A DNA stretch of 33,599 nucleotides from CAZZBK01 sp964652155 (GCA_964652155.1 CAZZBK010000059.1:1-33599), one strand, 5' to 3'. Positions 23,199 to 30,939 are shown, counted from the first letter of the stretch. Notes: generated by a model not told the origin, from the letters alone. Numbers and translations: made by a program.

Positions 23199-23756
23199 TC
23201 AAGTGCCGCCGCGCGACTCCAATACCATCTCCAGGTAACTGCGTCGTTCGCTCGCGCTGAGCCCCAACTCGGCCGCGAGCGCCACAATGCAGGCCTGCGC
23301 CGCCGATAACTCGGCGTGCTCGACGGCCAACTCCAACTCGACGAACTCGCCCAGGTTCGCAACCGTGTCGAGGGCAACCTCGATCGCTCGGCCTTGAAAC
23401 AAGAGCACGCCCGCGCGGCGCGTTTTAATCACCTCGGCCGACCGCCGAAAACCCAGGGCGCTAAGCAACTCGTAAAATCCCTCGGCGGTCGACGCGCCCG
23501 CGGGCAGGGGCAATTCCAATTCGCGCCGCGTTTTCGTCGCGCGGTCGAGCTTGGGGCCCTTGTACGTGATGCAGTGTGCCTGACCGACGCTCCGCACGCG
23601 CAGCGCCTCATCGGTCTGCGCAAAGTCTCGCTGCGGATGATTAAAATACACGTCGCGCTGCTCGATCACGCCGTGCCACGCGATGCCGCGACGATCCAGT
23701 TCGTTCGCCACCGCACAATGCTCGGCCCGATATTTTTGCTCGACCTCGTAGATCAT
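23199..23756 (-). CDS. CYTH-domain protein, class IV adenylate cyclase-like (CyaB-type)
   Basis: 185 residues from ATG 23756. The N-terminal strand MIYEVEQKYR carries the ExExK signature (Glu4, Glu6, Lys8) of CYTH triphosphate tunnel enzymes. Other expected parts follow: RDVYFNHPQRDFAQTDEALR with RVRS (basic strand), ITYKGPKLD, TRRELELPLP and a terminal EFVELEL acidic strand that binds metal. In this superfamily activities include adenylate cyclase (CyaB), thiamine triphosphatase and inorganic triphosphatase; sequence alone does not choose. A TTG at 23783 would overlap the upstream gene and is less likely. It begins 7 bases after the stop of the exported protein gene, so the two are co-transcribed. 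Confidence 0.88.
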   Translation of the reverse strand: MIYEVEQKYRAEHCAVANELDRRGIAWHGVIEQRDVYFNHPQRDFAQTDEALRVRSVGQAHCITYKGPKLDRATKTRRELELPLPAGASTAEGFYELLSALGFRRSAEVIKTRRAGVLLFQGRAIEVALDTVANLGEFVELELAVEHAELSAAQACIVALAAELGLSASERRSYLEMVLESRGGT

Positions 23757-23763
23757 CCGCGCG

Positions 23764-25107
23764 TCACTTGGCCTCGGCGGCAAGCTGATGATTCTCGAGC
23801 CTGAAGTGCCGGGTGCTCAAGCCGCTCGAGTTCGAAACGACAAAGCTCAAACTCGCGGGCAGGTCGAGTGCCCCGACGCGCACCCAACGATTTTGAAACG
23901 CTTCGACGCGCCGCAGAGCGCCACTCTGGGCATCCCAGTACTGCACCGAGTAGATCCGTGGGAGCAATTTGCCTTCCGAGTTGCGTTCGTTCTCTTGCAC
24001 CGTGATCGACATGTTCTCCTCGCCCAGGTTGCGGTTGACCACGGTCAACTCGTCGCCGCGCACACGGTAGCTGCTCGCGAACCGGCCTCCTTGGAAGATC
24101 AACAGTCGGCCCAGCGGATGGTCGCGGTCGTCGTCACCAAAGCGCAGCGAGGGCGCGCCGCGCTGTGGACCGGCTTGCCGGTGACCCACGATCGATTGCA
24201 ACTGCTCGCTCACCCACTCGACGACCGTGTCGTCGTTGACGTCGAGCTTCACTTCATTGTTCTTCGCGACACTCACCGTGCCGCTGAACGAGCGGCCATC
24301 GATTTGCCCGGCGATCTTGGCCGTGAAGCCGTGAAAGGCCGGCCAGACGGCGCGGGCCGCGATCGCTTTCTGGAACATCGCGACCGCCTCGGCTTGCGGA
24401 TCGGTCGCGCCGAGCGGCCAGTCAAACGCGAGCGTGGCAAACTCGCGCACCTCGCTGTAGTTGACCCCAGCGAGCGAGCCGCTCGTCGGGGTGACGACCT
24501 TCGTGTAGACGCAATACGAGCCGCTCGAACTCGGTTTCCAGACCGCTCGGCCGCGCTCGTCGGCCTTAAGCTCCTCGTTGTTCAACTGGGCGTCGATGGT
24601 CGTAAAGGTCGCGCCTGGGATCGGCTGCCCTTGCTTCAAGGCGGTAAGCACGACCGTGCCGTTCTCAATCGAGCTAACGATCTCGACGGGCAATTCCGGG
24701 TGCCGCTCGAACTTGGCCAACTCGGCGAGCGAGCCGGAGATGGCCTTCGGGTAGTAACGGAGCAGGAACGCGACATCGCGTTTCAGCACACCGTACTCGC
24801 ACGAACCCGTGATGCTAACCGAACCCCCTGTGGGGATCAGGGCGCGGAGCCGGTCGGTCGCTTGGGTCACCGTCAGCGGCGCGAATTTGCCTGGCTCGCT
24901 TTGCAGCCAGAGCTTGGTGTGGGCCACCTTGGCGACAAACCGCGGGTCGCCGGCCTGAGCTTGCTCGCTGAAGTAGACCTCGGCATAACGCCCGGCCTCG
25001 GCTTGGGTTCCAACCCGAATGAACAGGAAATGAGCTTGGGCCAACGAGGCCCAGAGACTCGCGCAACCTAACACGAGCGCGAAACACAAAGGTCGTTGCC
25101 GGAACAT
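23764..25107 (-). CDS. Exported protein, DUF4198-like N-terminus and DUF3386-like C-terminus
   Basis: 447 residues from ATG 25107, where AAGGAT lies 6 bases upstream and a normal signal peptide follows (MFRQRPLCFALVLGCASLWA, cut after AQA). The mature protein starts with HFLFIRVGTQAEAGRYAEVY, which resembles the N-terminal His motif of DUF4198 proteins, often linked to metal transport. Residues about 250-447 (ARAVWPAFHGFTAKIAGQID, LGRLLIFQGGRFASSYRVRG) resemble DUF3386 beta-sheet proteins known mainly from cyanobacteria. The middle (near 155-215) has an Ig/CarboxypepD_reg-like segment. A longer frame from 25185 has no signal-peptide start. Partner gene downstream is the CYTH protein. Confidence 0.72.
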   Translation of the reverse strand: MFRQRPLCFALVLGCASLWASLAQAHFLFIRVGTQAEAGRYAEVYFSEQAQAGDPRFVAKVAHTKLWLQSEPGKFAPLTVTQATDRLRALIPTGGSVSITGSCEYGVLKRDVAFLLRYYPKAISGSLAELAKFERHPELPVEIVSSIENGTVVLTALKQGQPIPGATFTTIDAQLNNEELKADERGRAVWKPSSSGSYCVYTKVVTPTSGSLAGVNYSEVREFATLAFDWPLGATDPQAEAVAMFQKAIAARAVWPAFHGFTAKIAGQIDGRSFSGTVSVAKNNEVKLDVNDDTVVEWVSEQLQSIVGHRQAGPQRGAPSLRFGDDDRDHPLGRLLIFQGGRFASSYRVRGDELTVVNRNLGEENMSITVQENERNSEGKLLPRIYSVQYWDAQSGALRRVEAFQNRWVRVGALDLPASLSFVVSNSSGLSTRHFRLENHQLAAEAK

Positions 25108-25222
25108 GGTCAGATCCTTAACGAGCGTAGTTGTGAGGAGCAGACGATCGAGCCCCATTGTGGTCGAGTTTAGGAAACGAGACAACGGTTAAGACCATGC
25201 CGGTACGGCTCAATGAAGCCTA

Positions 25223-25323
25223 AGAGCGTCTAACAAAATGGCAACGGCGAGGGGGACAGTCCCATTTTTCTCGGCGGCCCTCGAAAAACTGGGACCGTCC
25301 CCAGCCATTTTGTTAGACGCCCT
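25223..25323 (-). repeat. 101-bp palindromic dispersed repeat, copy B
   Basis: Inverted relative to copy A at 371-471. Terminal repeat agagcgtctaacaaaatggc (25223-25242) pairs with 25304-25323 except for one mismatch. The interior is a nested hairpin with ggggacagtcccatttttct against the complementary side. It sits between two divergently transcribed genes, 20 bases upstream of the metK promoter. About 93 of 101 positions match copy A without gaps. Confidence 0.85.
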
Positions 25324-25344
25324 AAAGGCAATTTGTGCCTTGGG

Positions 25345-25374
25345 TTGCAACATTTCATCCGCCACGCCTATAAT
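25345..25374 (+). promoter_or_regulatory. sigma70-type promoter of metK
   Basis: TTGCAA (25345-25350), 18-base spacer, TATAAT (25369-25374). The -10 is a perfect consensus. Transcription would start near 25381, leaving a leader of about 60 bases before GTG 25444. A small stem aaggca-atttg-tgcctt (25325-25341) precedes it. No SAM riboswitch fold is evident in the leader. Confidence 0.65.
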
Positions 25375-25443
25375 GCCGGTTCTGGCACAACGCATCCAAT
25401 CGGTCAATCTTTCTCTCATCAGCACACACTCGGAGGTGGAAAC

Positions 25444-26628
25444 GTGGCGAGCGGCAAGTTCTTGTTCACCAGTGAATCGGTCAGCATGGGTCATCCCGAC
25501 AAGTTGGCCGATCAAATCTCCGATGGCGTGCTCGACGCCCTGCTCGCTCAAGACCCGATGAGCCGCGTGGCCTGCGAAACGCTCGTCACCACCGGGCTCT
25601 GCGTGCTCGCCGGCGAAATCACGACCAAGGCGGTCGTCGACTTCCAGCAAGTGGCCCGCGACGTGATGCACGACGTCGGTTACCTCGACGCCAAATGGGG
25701 CATCGGCTGGGACACCTGCTCAGTGCTCGTCGCGCTCCACAGCCAGAGCCCCGACATTGCGATGGGGGTGAACGACGACAGCGAAAAGGGCAAGGACATC
25801 GGCGCCGGCGACCAGGGGCTGATGTTTGGCTACGCGATCAACGACACGCCGGAACTCATGCCGCTGCCGATCGCCCTGTCGCACCGTATTACCAACGCCC
25901 TGACCGACGCTCGCAAGAAGGGGCTGGTCAACTGGCTGCGCCCCGACAGCAAGAGCCAAGTGACGGTCGAGTACGACGGCTTCAAGCCGGTCCGCATCGA
26001 CACGGTGGTCGTGAGCACGCAGCACGACGAGCAGGTGTCGCAAAAGGAAATTCGCGACTTTGTCATCAAGCACGTCATCAACCCGTGCCTGCCCAAGGAA
26101 CTCGTCCAAGGTGACATCACGTATCACGTCAACCCGACGGGCCGGTTCGTCGTGGGTGGTCCGCATGGCGACTCGGGCCTCACCGGTCGCAAGATCATCG
26201 TCGACACGTACGGCGGCTGGGGTCGTCACGGCGGCGGCGCGTTCAGCGGCAAGGACCCGACCAAGGTGGACCGCAGCGCCGCGTACATGGCGCGTCACGT
26301 GGCCAAGAACATTGTCGCGGCCGAGTTGGCTGACCGTTGCGAAGTGCAACTCGCCTACGCCATTGGCGTGAGCGACCCGGTGAGCATTTGCGTCGACACG
26401 TTCGGCACGGGCAAGATTGACGACGCCCGGCTGTGCGAGTTGGTCCGCGAGACCTTCCCGCTCAACCCGAGTGGCATCATCAAGTATCTCGACCTGCGAC
26501 GTCCGATCTATCGCGCGACGGCGGCTGGCGGCCACTTTGGCCGCGACGAGGCCTCGTTTACCTGGGAGAAGACGAATCGCGCCGCCGAGTTGGCCGAAGC
26601 GGCCGGCTTGACGGCCGCGAGCCGCTAG
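25444..26628 (+). CDS. metK: S-adenosylmethionine synthetase
   Basis: 394 residues using GTG 25444, because GGAGG (25432-25436) lies seven bases upstream and the conserved start (ASGKFLFTSESVSMGHPDK) follows directly; upstream in-frame residues are leader. It makes SAM from methionine and ATP. Visible motifs: GHPDK (residues 16-20, ATP binding), MGVNDDSEKGKDIGAGDQGL (GAGDQG, methionine site), GGPHGDSGLTGRKIIVDTYG and GGGAFSGKDPTKVDRSAAYM (P-loop-like GGAFSGKD). Full length, tetrameric class. Single gene with its own promoter; the genes after it appear unrelated. Confidence 0.97.
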   Translation: MASGKFLFTSESVSMGHPDKLADQISDGVLDALLAQDPMSRVACETLVTTGLCVLAGEITTKAVVDFQQVARDVMHDVGYLDAKWGIGWDTCSVLVALHSQSPDIAMGVNDDSEKGKDIGAGDQGLMFGYAINDTPELMPLPIALSHRITNALTDARKKGLVNWLRPDSKSQVTVEYDGFKPVRIDTVVVSTQHDEQVSQKEIRDFVIKHVINPCLPKELVQGDITYHVNPTGRFVVGGPHGDSGLTGRKIIVDTYGGWGRHGGGAFSGKDPTKVDRSAAYMARHVAKNIVAAELADRCEVQLAYAIGVSDPVSICVDTFGTGKIDDARLCELVRETFPLNPSGIIKYLDLRRPIYRATAAGGHFGRDEASFTWEKTNRAAELAEAAGLTAASR

Positions 26629-26658
26629 TTGAGTTCCAGCCGAGCGCTCCCTAAGCAT

Positions 26659-27381
26659 ATGAGCGTTGAGAGTCAATTAACGATCATCGAGGCGCCAGTG
26701 AGTTCGCTGCGCGCCTCGATTTCGTTGGGGCTTGCTCGCACGCTGCACGGGACGATGAGTCTTGTCGCGTTGCTCGTGCTGGTACGCTGTGCTCGGGGCA
26801 GCATCGTCACGCGGCTCGACCTGCTCGCCACGCTGGTGCTCATCGCCGGCGTGGTCGGCCTGCAATCGTTGCTCCGCGCGCTCGATTCGACACGCTCGCT
26901 CGGCCGGGCCGTCGCGCTCGCGCTGCTCTGGTCGGCGGCGCTCGCATTGCCGCAATCGAGACATGCAGTGCCGCTGATCTTATGGGCCGTGGCGATCGGC
27001 AGCGAGCTGTGGCGTTGGTGGCCTCGCGCGGTTATTGAGCCCGCGCTGCCGGAGCGTGTTTCTGGCGCCGAGCCGCCACCGGATGACGAACTGAGCGTGA
27101 GTCAGCAGTTGCGGCGCGGCACGACTCCTGAAGGGACCGACGTGCTGCAAGGGACATTGCACGTGGCGTTCACTCAAGATCAGCGACAAACGAGCGTGCA
27201 TGTCGCATTCTGTCCGCCGTTTCGCGCGACGCCGCAGCTCGACTTTGAAACGGGCGATGGCGCCGACGTGGAAGTTAAGCTGGGGCAGGTGTTGCCCTAC
27301 GGAGCACGGTTCGAGTTGAAGCTCGCCGAGCCGGGCCCCGCGAGCGCGACCGTGGAATTCACCGCCTGGGAGCAACCCTAA
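26659..27381 (+). CDS. Membrane protein of unknown function with C-terminal beta domain
   Basis: 240 residues from ATG 26659 (a TTG directly after the metK stop at 26629 is also in frame, but has no special SD). Three or four hydrophobic segments occupy residues about 25-125 (ARTLHGTMSLVALLVLVRCA, LLATLVLIAGVVGLQSLL, ALALLWSAALALPQ, AVPLILWAVAIGS). The last 110 residues are soluble: TDVLQGTLHVAF, RQTSVHVAFCPPF, PQLDFETGDGADVEVKLGQV and ASATVEFTAWEQP, suggesting a beta-sandwich. No known family recognised. It is likely co-transcribed with metK (31 bases after its stop) and with a 39-residue microprotein two bases downstream. Confidence 0.7.
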   Translation: MSVESQLTIIEAPVSSLRASISLGLARTLHGTMSLVALLVLVRCARGSIVTRLDLLATLVLIAGVVGLQSLLRALDSTRSLGRAVALALLWSAALALPQSRHAVPLILWAVAIGSELWRWWPRAVIEPALPERVSGAEPPPDDELSVSQQLRRGTTPEGTDVLQGTLHVAFTQDQRQTSVHVAFCPPFRATPQLDFETGDGADVEVKLGQVLPYGARFELKLAEPGPASATVEFTAWEQP

Positions 27382-27383
27382 CG

Positions 27384-27503
27384 ATGGCACGTTGGCCGCG
27401 ACATCATTGGACGAGTGTGTTCACGTATCTCTGCGTGCTCGTTGGCTTCCCGCTCTGCGGTTGGCTCGCCTGGGCTTACATTCGCGGGGCATGGCCGTTT
27501 TGA
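27384..27503 (+). CDS. 39-residue tryptophan-rich single-helix microprotein
   Basis: ATG at 27384 is two bases after the stop of the preceding membrane protein. The product is 39 residues with five Trp: basic N-terminus (MARWPRHHW), then one hydrophobic helix (SVFTYLCVLVGFPLCGWLAW) and a short tail AYIRGAWPF. A weak gggag lies 11 bases upstream. Too short for most gene-finders. Position, coupled spacing and a clean single transmembrane profile argue it is real and may act with the upstream membrane protein. Family unknown. Confidence 0.55.
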   Translation: MARWPRHHWTSVFTYLCVLVGFPLCGWLAWAYIRGAWPF

Positions 27504-27565
27504 GGTGGCCTGGAGACGAGAGACTGGCGATCGGAGTGAAAGCGACGGCGGATGGCATGGTGCGC

Positions 27566-27574
27566 TGGTATAAT
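27566..27574 (+). promoter_or_regulatory. Extended -10 promoter of the RelE/ParE-type TA operon
   Basis: TGGTATAAT at 27566-27574 is an extended -10 (TGn-TATAAT). No good -35 exists, which extended -10 promoters do not need. Transcription would start near 27581, almost at the GGAGG (27581-27585), giving a very short leader before ATG 27594. Confidence 0.55.
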
Positions 27575-27593
27575 TTAGGCGGAGGAATTGCTC

Positions 27594-27812
27594 ATGACCC
27601 CATCATTGGAAAAAGCCTTTAACGAGGCCGCCAAGTTGCCGCAGGCCGAACAAGAATTACTCGCCTCGCGGTTGCTGGCCGAAATCGCCGCTGAAGATGA
27701 GTTCGATCGAACCCTTGCCCAAAGCGGCGACAAGCTTTCCAAGCTCGCCGCCGACGCGATCACGGAACACCGAGCCGGACTGACGCAAGTGTTTCCTGCG
27801 GAACCGTCATGA
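27594..27812 (+). CDS. Antitoxin of RelE/ParE-type system
   Basis: 72 residues from ATG 27594 (a TTG at 27588 is less likely because GGAGG at 27581-27585 is spaced eight bases from ATG). Sequence follows the small addiction-module antitoxin pattern: KAFNEAAKLPQAEQELLASR, ITEHRAGLTQVFP. These are helical antitoxins with a DNA-binding or toxin-masking C-terminus and a LPxxEQ motif. The last four bases overlap the toxin start (ATGA, 27809-27812), so translation is coupled. Confidence 0.85.
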   Translation: MTPSLEKAFNEAAKLPQAEQELLASRLLAEIAAEDEFDRTLAQSGDKLSKLAADAITEHRAGLTQVFPAEPS

Positions 27813-28078
27813 AGTCCCGAGCGACGCGTCAGTTCCACTCGCTGCTTTCCTTACTGCCCGAACGTGTTCAACAACAGGCAACAGAGGCTTATCAGCTCTT
27901 TCGACAAAACACTGCTCATCCAGGACTGCGGTTTAAGCAAGTCCACAAGAACCCGCCCACCTATTCAGTGCGAGTGGGGATAGGCTATCGAGCCGTGGGG
28001 GTCATCGACCAGGACACGATAATCTGGTTTTGGATTGGTTCGCATGCGGACTACGATAAATTGCTAAGCCAATTATGA
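27809..28078 (+). CDS. RelE/ParE-family toxin
   Basis: 89 residues of the type II RelE/ParE superfamily. It starts MKSRATRQFHSLLSLLPERV, has RFKQVHKNPPTYSVRVGIGY, and ends with AVGVIDQDTIIWFWIGSHAD, then YDKLL. The Tyr/Arg/Lys in the YSVRVG, YRAV and SHADYDKLL segments are typical of this RelE-like branch, which usually cleaves mRNA on the ribosome; a ParE-type gyrase activity cannot be excluded. Length is normal. The gene follows its antitoxin with a 4-base overlap. Confidence 0.87.
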   Translation: MKSRATRQFHSLLSLLPERVQQQATEAYQLFRQNTAHPGLRFKQVHKNPPTYSVRVGIGYRAVGVIDQDTIIWFWIGSHADYDKLLSQL

Positions 28079-28162
28079 TGCTCCGACGTTCAATGCTCCT
28101 GGCAAGGTCAAGCTTGGTTCTCGTTGCGATAACGGGGATTGGCTCATCGAGGCCGTAGTGTC

Positions 28163-28519
28163 TCATGCCCAGCGTGAACGCACCTCGCTGAGCGGATATT
28201 CGATGAGCGGCAACTCGAGGCCGCGCAGCTCGCGAAGACGCCGAAAGCCGCGGGTCACGAGCTGCTCACGCTGCCGCACGTACGCGCCGTCAAGCAGGCG
28301 TTTGTCGAATGGGCCTTCGACCACCAGCGGCGTAAATTCGTCGTCGACGATGAACTGCCCGAGCGTGGGGTTGCAGCGGATGTGTCGCTCGCGGCTCGTG
28401 TGGAGCGTTTCGGGGTCGACCTCGCCAATCACATAGCGCAAGTACAGATCGCTCTGGTCGATCTCCTCGACGTCGCCGTCGCAGACCTCGCACAGATAGC
28501 CTTCTTCGCATTTGGCCAT
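28163..28519 (-). CDS. 118-residue cysteine-containing protein, unknown function
   Basis: Not recognised. The N-terminal 50 residues contain four Cys (CEEGYLCEVCDGDVEE, then IRCNPTLG), which may bind metal, for example zinc. The rest is helical and charged with FIVDDEFTPLVVEGPFDKRL, EQLVTRGFRRLRELRGLELP. Cytosolic, no signal peptide. It lies 15 bases after dapB on the same strand, so it is probably co-transcribed and translated with it. SD is weak. Confidence 0.7.
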   Translation of the reverse strand: MAKCEEGYLCEVCDGDVEEIDQSDLYLRYVIGEVDPETLHTSRERHIRCNPTLGQFIVDDEFTPLVVEGPFDKRLLDGAYVRQREQLVTRGFRRLRELRGLELPLIEYPLSEVRSRWA

Positions 28520-28534
28520 GGATCGCGTCGCGTG

Positions 28535-29326
28535 TTAAAGCCCGAGCACGTCATTCATGGTGTACAGTCCAATCGGCTTGCCGTGCAAAAATTTGGCGGC
28601 GGCTAGCGCTCCGTGCGCGTAACAGTCGCGATTGGTCGCCTTGACGTTGATCTCGAGCGTCTCGCCCAACAGGCCGAAAATGATCGTGTGCTCGCCGGGG
28701 TTATCGCCGACGCGGACCGCATGGTAGCCGATCTCGCCGTGCGGGCGGACACCGGGTCGCCCTTCGCGACCGTGGACGGCGTGCTCTTGACCCATGATCG
28801 ACTGTACGATCTGGCCGAACTTGAGGGCCGTGCCGCTGGGCGAGTCTTCCTTGAATCGATGATGCCGCTCGATGATCTCGACGTCGGCGCCGCTGGGATG
28901 ATCTTTGAGCGCTTCGCTGGCGACGGCCGTGAGCTTCATGGCCACGTTCACCGCGAGGCTCATGCTCGGGGCCCAGAGCAGCGGCAGGCTCTTGGCCGCC
29001 TCGCGCACCCGTTGTTGCTGATCCGCTTCGAGCCCGGTCGTGGCGAGCACCAGCGGCCAGTGGTTCTTCACGCACACATCGAGCGCCGCCATCGCACCCG
29101 AGGGGGTCGAGAAATCGATCACCACGTCGAGGCTCGTCGGCTGGGCTGCTGTGAGCGGCACGCCAAGCGTGCCGACGCCGGCGAGTTGCCCGGAGTCTTG
29201 TCCTAGCTTGGGATGTTGAGGGCTGTCCCAGGCGGCGACGATTTTCAACTTGGTGTCGGCCGAGCCGATGGCGATCAGCCGCTGACCCATGCGGCCGGCG
29301 GCTCCGTGAATGGCAAGACGTGTCAT
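28535..29326 (-). CDS. dapB: 4-hydroxy-tetrahydrodipicolinate reductase
   Basis: 263 residues from ATG 29326, chosen because the protein then starts MTRLAIHGAAGRMGQRLIAI, the NAD(P)-binding GxxGRMG loop (Gly8-Gly14). The longer frame upstream has no conserved residues and contains the terminator. Other motifs: DVVIDFSTPSGAMAALD, LATTGLEADQQQRV, ADVEIIERHHRFKEDSPSGT (the EHHH-K-PSGT catalytic motif) and HTIIFGLLGETLEI. It reduces 4-hydroxytetrahydrodipicolinate in lysine and meso-diaminopimelate synthesis. No other dap gene is nearby. Confidence 0.95.
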   Translation of the reverse strand: MTRLAIHGAAGRMGQRLIAIGSADTKLKIVAAWDSPQHPKLGQDSGQLAGVGTLGVPLTAAQPTSLDVVIDFSTPSGAMAALDVCVKNHWPLVLATTGLEADQQQRVREAAKSLPLLWAPSMSLAVNVAMKLTAVASEALKDHPSGADVEIIERHHRFKEDSPSGTALKFGQIVQSIMGQEHAVHGREGRPGVRPHGEIGYHAVRVGDNPGEHTIIFGLLGETLEINVKATNRDCYAHGALAAAKFLHGKPIGLYTMNDVLGL

Positions 29327-29351
29327 GGATTGATCCGTGAGTATAAACAGC

Positions 29352-29379
29352 AAAAAATCCTTCTCCCGATGGGAGAGGG
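29352..29379 (-). terminator. Intrinsic terminator upstream of dapB
   Basis: On the minus strand, CCCTCTCCC-atc-GGGAGAAGG (29379-29359) forms a 9-bp stem with one G-U pair, followed by a T-run (ATTTTTT at 29358-29352). It would stop transcripts from the M90/TPR gene. Its hairpin sequence also resembles common dispersed palindromes, so it may derive from a repeat. Confidence 0.7.
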
Positions 29380-29399
29380 CCAGGGTGCGTCCCCACACC

Positions 29400-30782
29400 T
29401 TAACGCTCGGGCCCACCGGCTTGCAATCGCTCATACAACTGCGGATCGAGATTTTGTGACCGCTCGCGAGCCAACTGGGCCTCGGCATGCTGACCCAGCA
29501 GCGTGAGTGCCTCGGCGAGCCGGAAATGCGTTTCGGCATCGTAAGGCTCGAGCGCGATGGCTTGCTGAAAGTCCTGTGCCGCCCGAGGGGCGTCGTGCTG
29601 ATTCAAATAAGCGAGCCCGCGTAGGAAATGGCTGTCGGCGTCTTGGTCGTCGTGCTCGATGGCCCGATCGAGCGACGCGATCGCCCCACTCACGTCATGC
29701 CGGTCGAGCAAGATGCTGCCGCGCGTGCTCCAGGCCAGGGCCAGCGTCTCGTCGTGCTCAAGGGCCGCGTTGCAGTCGGCCCAAGCGGCATCGACCTCAT
29801 GGAGCGCATACGCGGCCATGGCGCGGTACGTGAGTGCCTCGGCATCGTTGGGCGAGCGTTTGAGGACCTTCGTAAAATCGTCGATCGCCTGCTCGTATTC
29901 GCCGCGCTGCAGGTTGTCGAACCCGCGCGCGAACAGGTCGTCAGGCGAATCGATGGGCAGATGGCTAGCGCATTCGCGGCGGCGGCGTCGCGGCGCGTGC
30001 TTGAGCGGCGCATGATCGACGAGCCACTCGGCCGGGTCCTGGCGGTAGAACCGTTGCAAGAGTTGATACAGCTCGGCGTGCTGGGCTTTCATGGCCTGCG
30101 GTCGCTCGAAAAAGCACTCGGTCGCGACGGCAAAAAACTCGGTCAGGTCGGTGGCCCCATAATGATCGAGCAGCGTTGCCTCGCCCCGCTCGGCCTGGCC
30201 GACCAGCCGCAGAAATTCCGTTTCGGTGATGCGATACCAGCGGTTCTGTGTGCTGCCGGGCAGGTTGGGAATGCCGTCGACATGGCCATCGAGGCCGTCA
30301 AGAAAGTGGGCGAACTCATGGAACACGACGTTCATTCCGCCCGACTGATTGTGGCCGGCCCGCAGCACTTGTTGCCAGGCCAGCACGATGGGTCCGCGAT
30401 GCCAGAGTTGGCCGAGCAGCTCGTTGTCTTCGGCGTCGTCATCACCATCAAAGCCAGCGAGCCGCGCGGGCAACGACGAACCGGGATGCACGACGATCGT
30501 CCGCACGCCGTCGAAGTAATAGTCGTCGATCCCCAGCAGCATGACCGCGGCCTGGCCGGCGATCGTGACTCGCATTTCCTCGGTGACTTCGCACCCCTTG
30601 GCGCCGTTGAAGGCCTTTTCCAGAAGCATGACCTGCACGCATTTGAGCAGCCGCTGCTGTTGCGGCGGCGCGAGATACGACCAGTGCCGGAGATTGCGCG
30701 CCAAGATTGCAGACCACTGCGGCGGAGCGGACTGCGCCAAGCACTTGCGACGACGACGTTGTTTGAGCCAAGTGAAGATCAC
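29400..30782 (-). CDS. MtfA-like M90 metallopeptidase fused to TPR repeats
   Basis: About 460 residues from GTG 30782 (start uncertain; no ATG fits, and the long upstream frame to 31475 runs through repeat DNA). Residues 1-260 match the MtfA (M90) family. The zinc site is VVFHEFAHFLDGLDG (HExxH at 155-159) with third ligand Glu in TEFFAVATECFFE (about 215-222). Residues about 275-460 hold four to five tetratricopeptide repeats, such as ARGFDNLQRGEYEQAIDDFT and FLRGLAYLNQHDAPRAAQDF. MtfA from E. coli is only about 265 residues and controls the Mlc/PtsG glucose system; here the TPR tail is an added partner-binding module. No signal peptide. Confidence 0.86.
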   Translation of the reverse strand: MIFTWLKQRRRRKCLAQSAPPQWSAILARNLRHWSYLAPPQQQRLLKCVQVMLLEKAFNGAKGCEVTEEMRVTIAGQAAVMLLGIDDYYFDGVRTIVVHPGSSLPARLAGFDGDDDAEDNELLGQLWHRGPIVLAWQQVLRAGHNQSGGMNVVFHEFAHFLDGLDGHVDGIPNLPGSTQNRWYRITETEFLRLVGQAERGEATLLDHYGATDLTEFFAVATECFFERPQAMKAQHAELYQLLQRFYRQDPAEWLVDHAPLKHAPRRRRRECASHLPIDSPDDLFARGFDNLQRGEYEQAIDDFTKVLKRSPNDAEALTYRAMAAYALHEVDAAWADCNAALEHDETLALAWSTRGSILLDRHDVSGAIASLDRAIEHDDQDADSHFLRGLAYLNQHDAPRAAQDFQQAIALEPYDAETHFRLAEALTLLGQHAEAQLARERSQNLDPQLYERLQAGGPER

Positions 30783-30805
30783 GATGTCAGGATACAGGAA
30801 AGAGG

Positions 30806-30939
30806 ACCACAGATGAACACGAAGTGAGGGGTGAGGGGTGAGGGATGGGGCGTTAGCCGCGACGCGGAGCGGAGCGGCTAACTGGGGAGAGACTCGTTCA
30901 CGACATTTCCATCGGTGTATATCCGTGTTCATCCGTGGT
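30806..30939. repeat. Inverted repeat element with hairpin core
   Basis: accacagatgaacacga (30806-30822) is nearly the reverse complement of tccgtgttcatccgtggt (30922-30939). Between them are tandem gtgaggggtgaggg repeats (about 30824-30845) and a hairpin gttagccgc (30852-30860) / gcggctaac (30874-30882). The segment overlaps the upstream end of the M90 frame and explains why that frame remains open. Planctomycete and other GC-rich genomes often contain accacggatgaacacgg-type repeats; this is recollection, not a search. Confidence 0.6.

Noticed and set aside
25375..25443. SAM riboswitch in the metK leader
   Set aside because: The leader is only about 60 bases and shows none of the multi-helix junction or conserved motifs of SAM-I, SAM-II or SAM-III type switches.
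25720..26676. 318-codon minus-strand frame over metK
   Set aside because: Antisense to a gene with complete SAM synthetase motifs.
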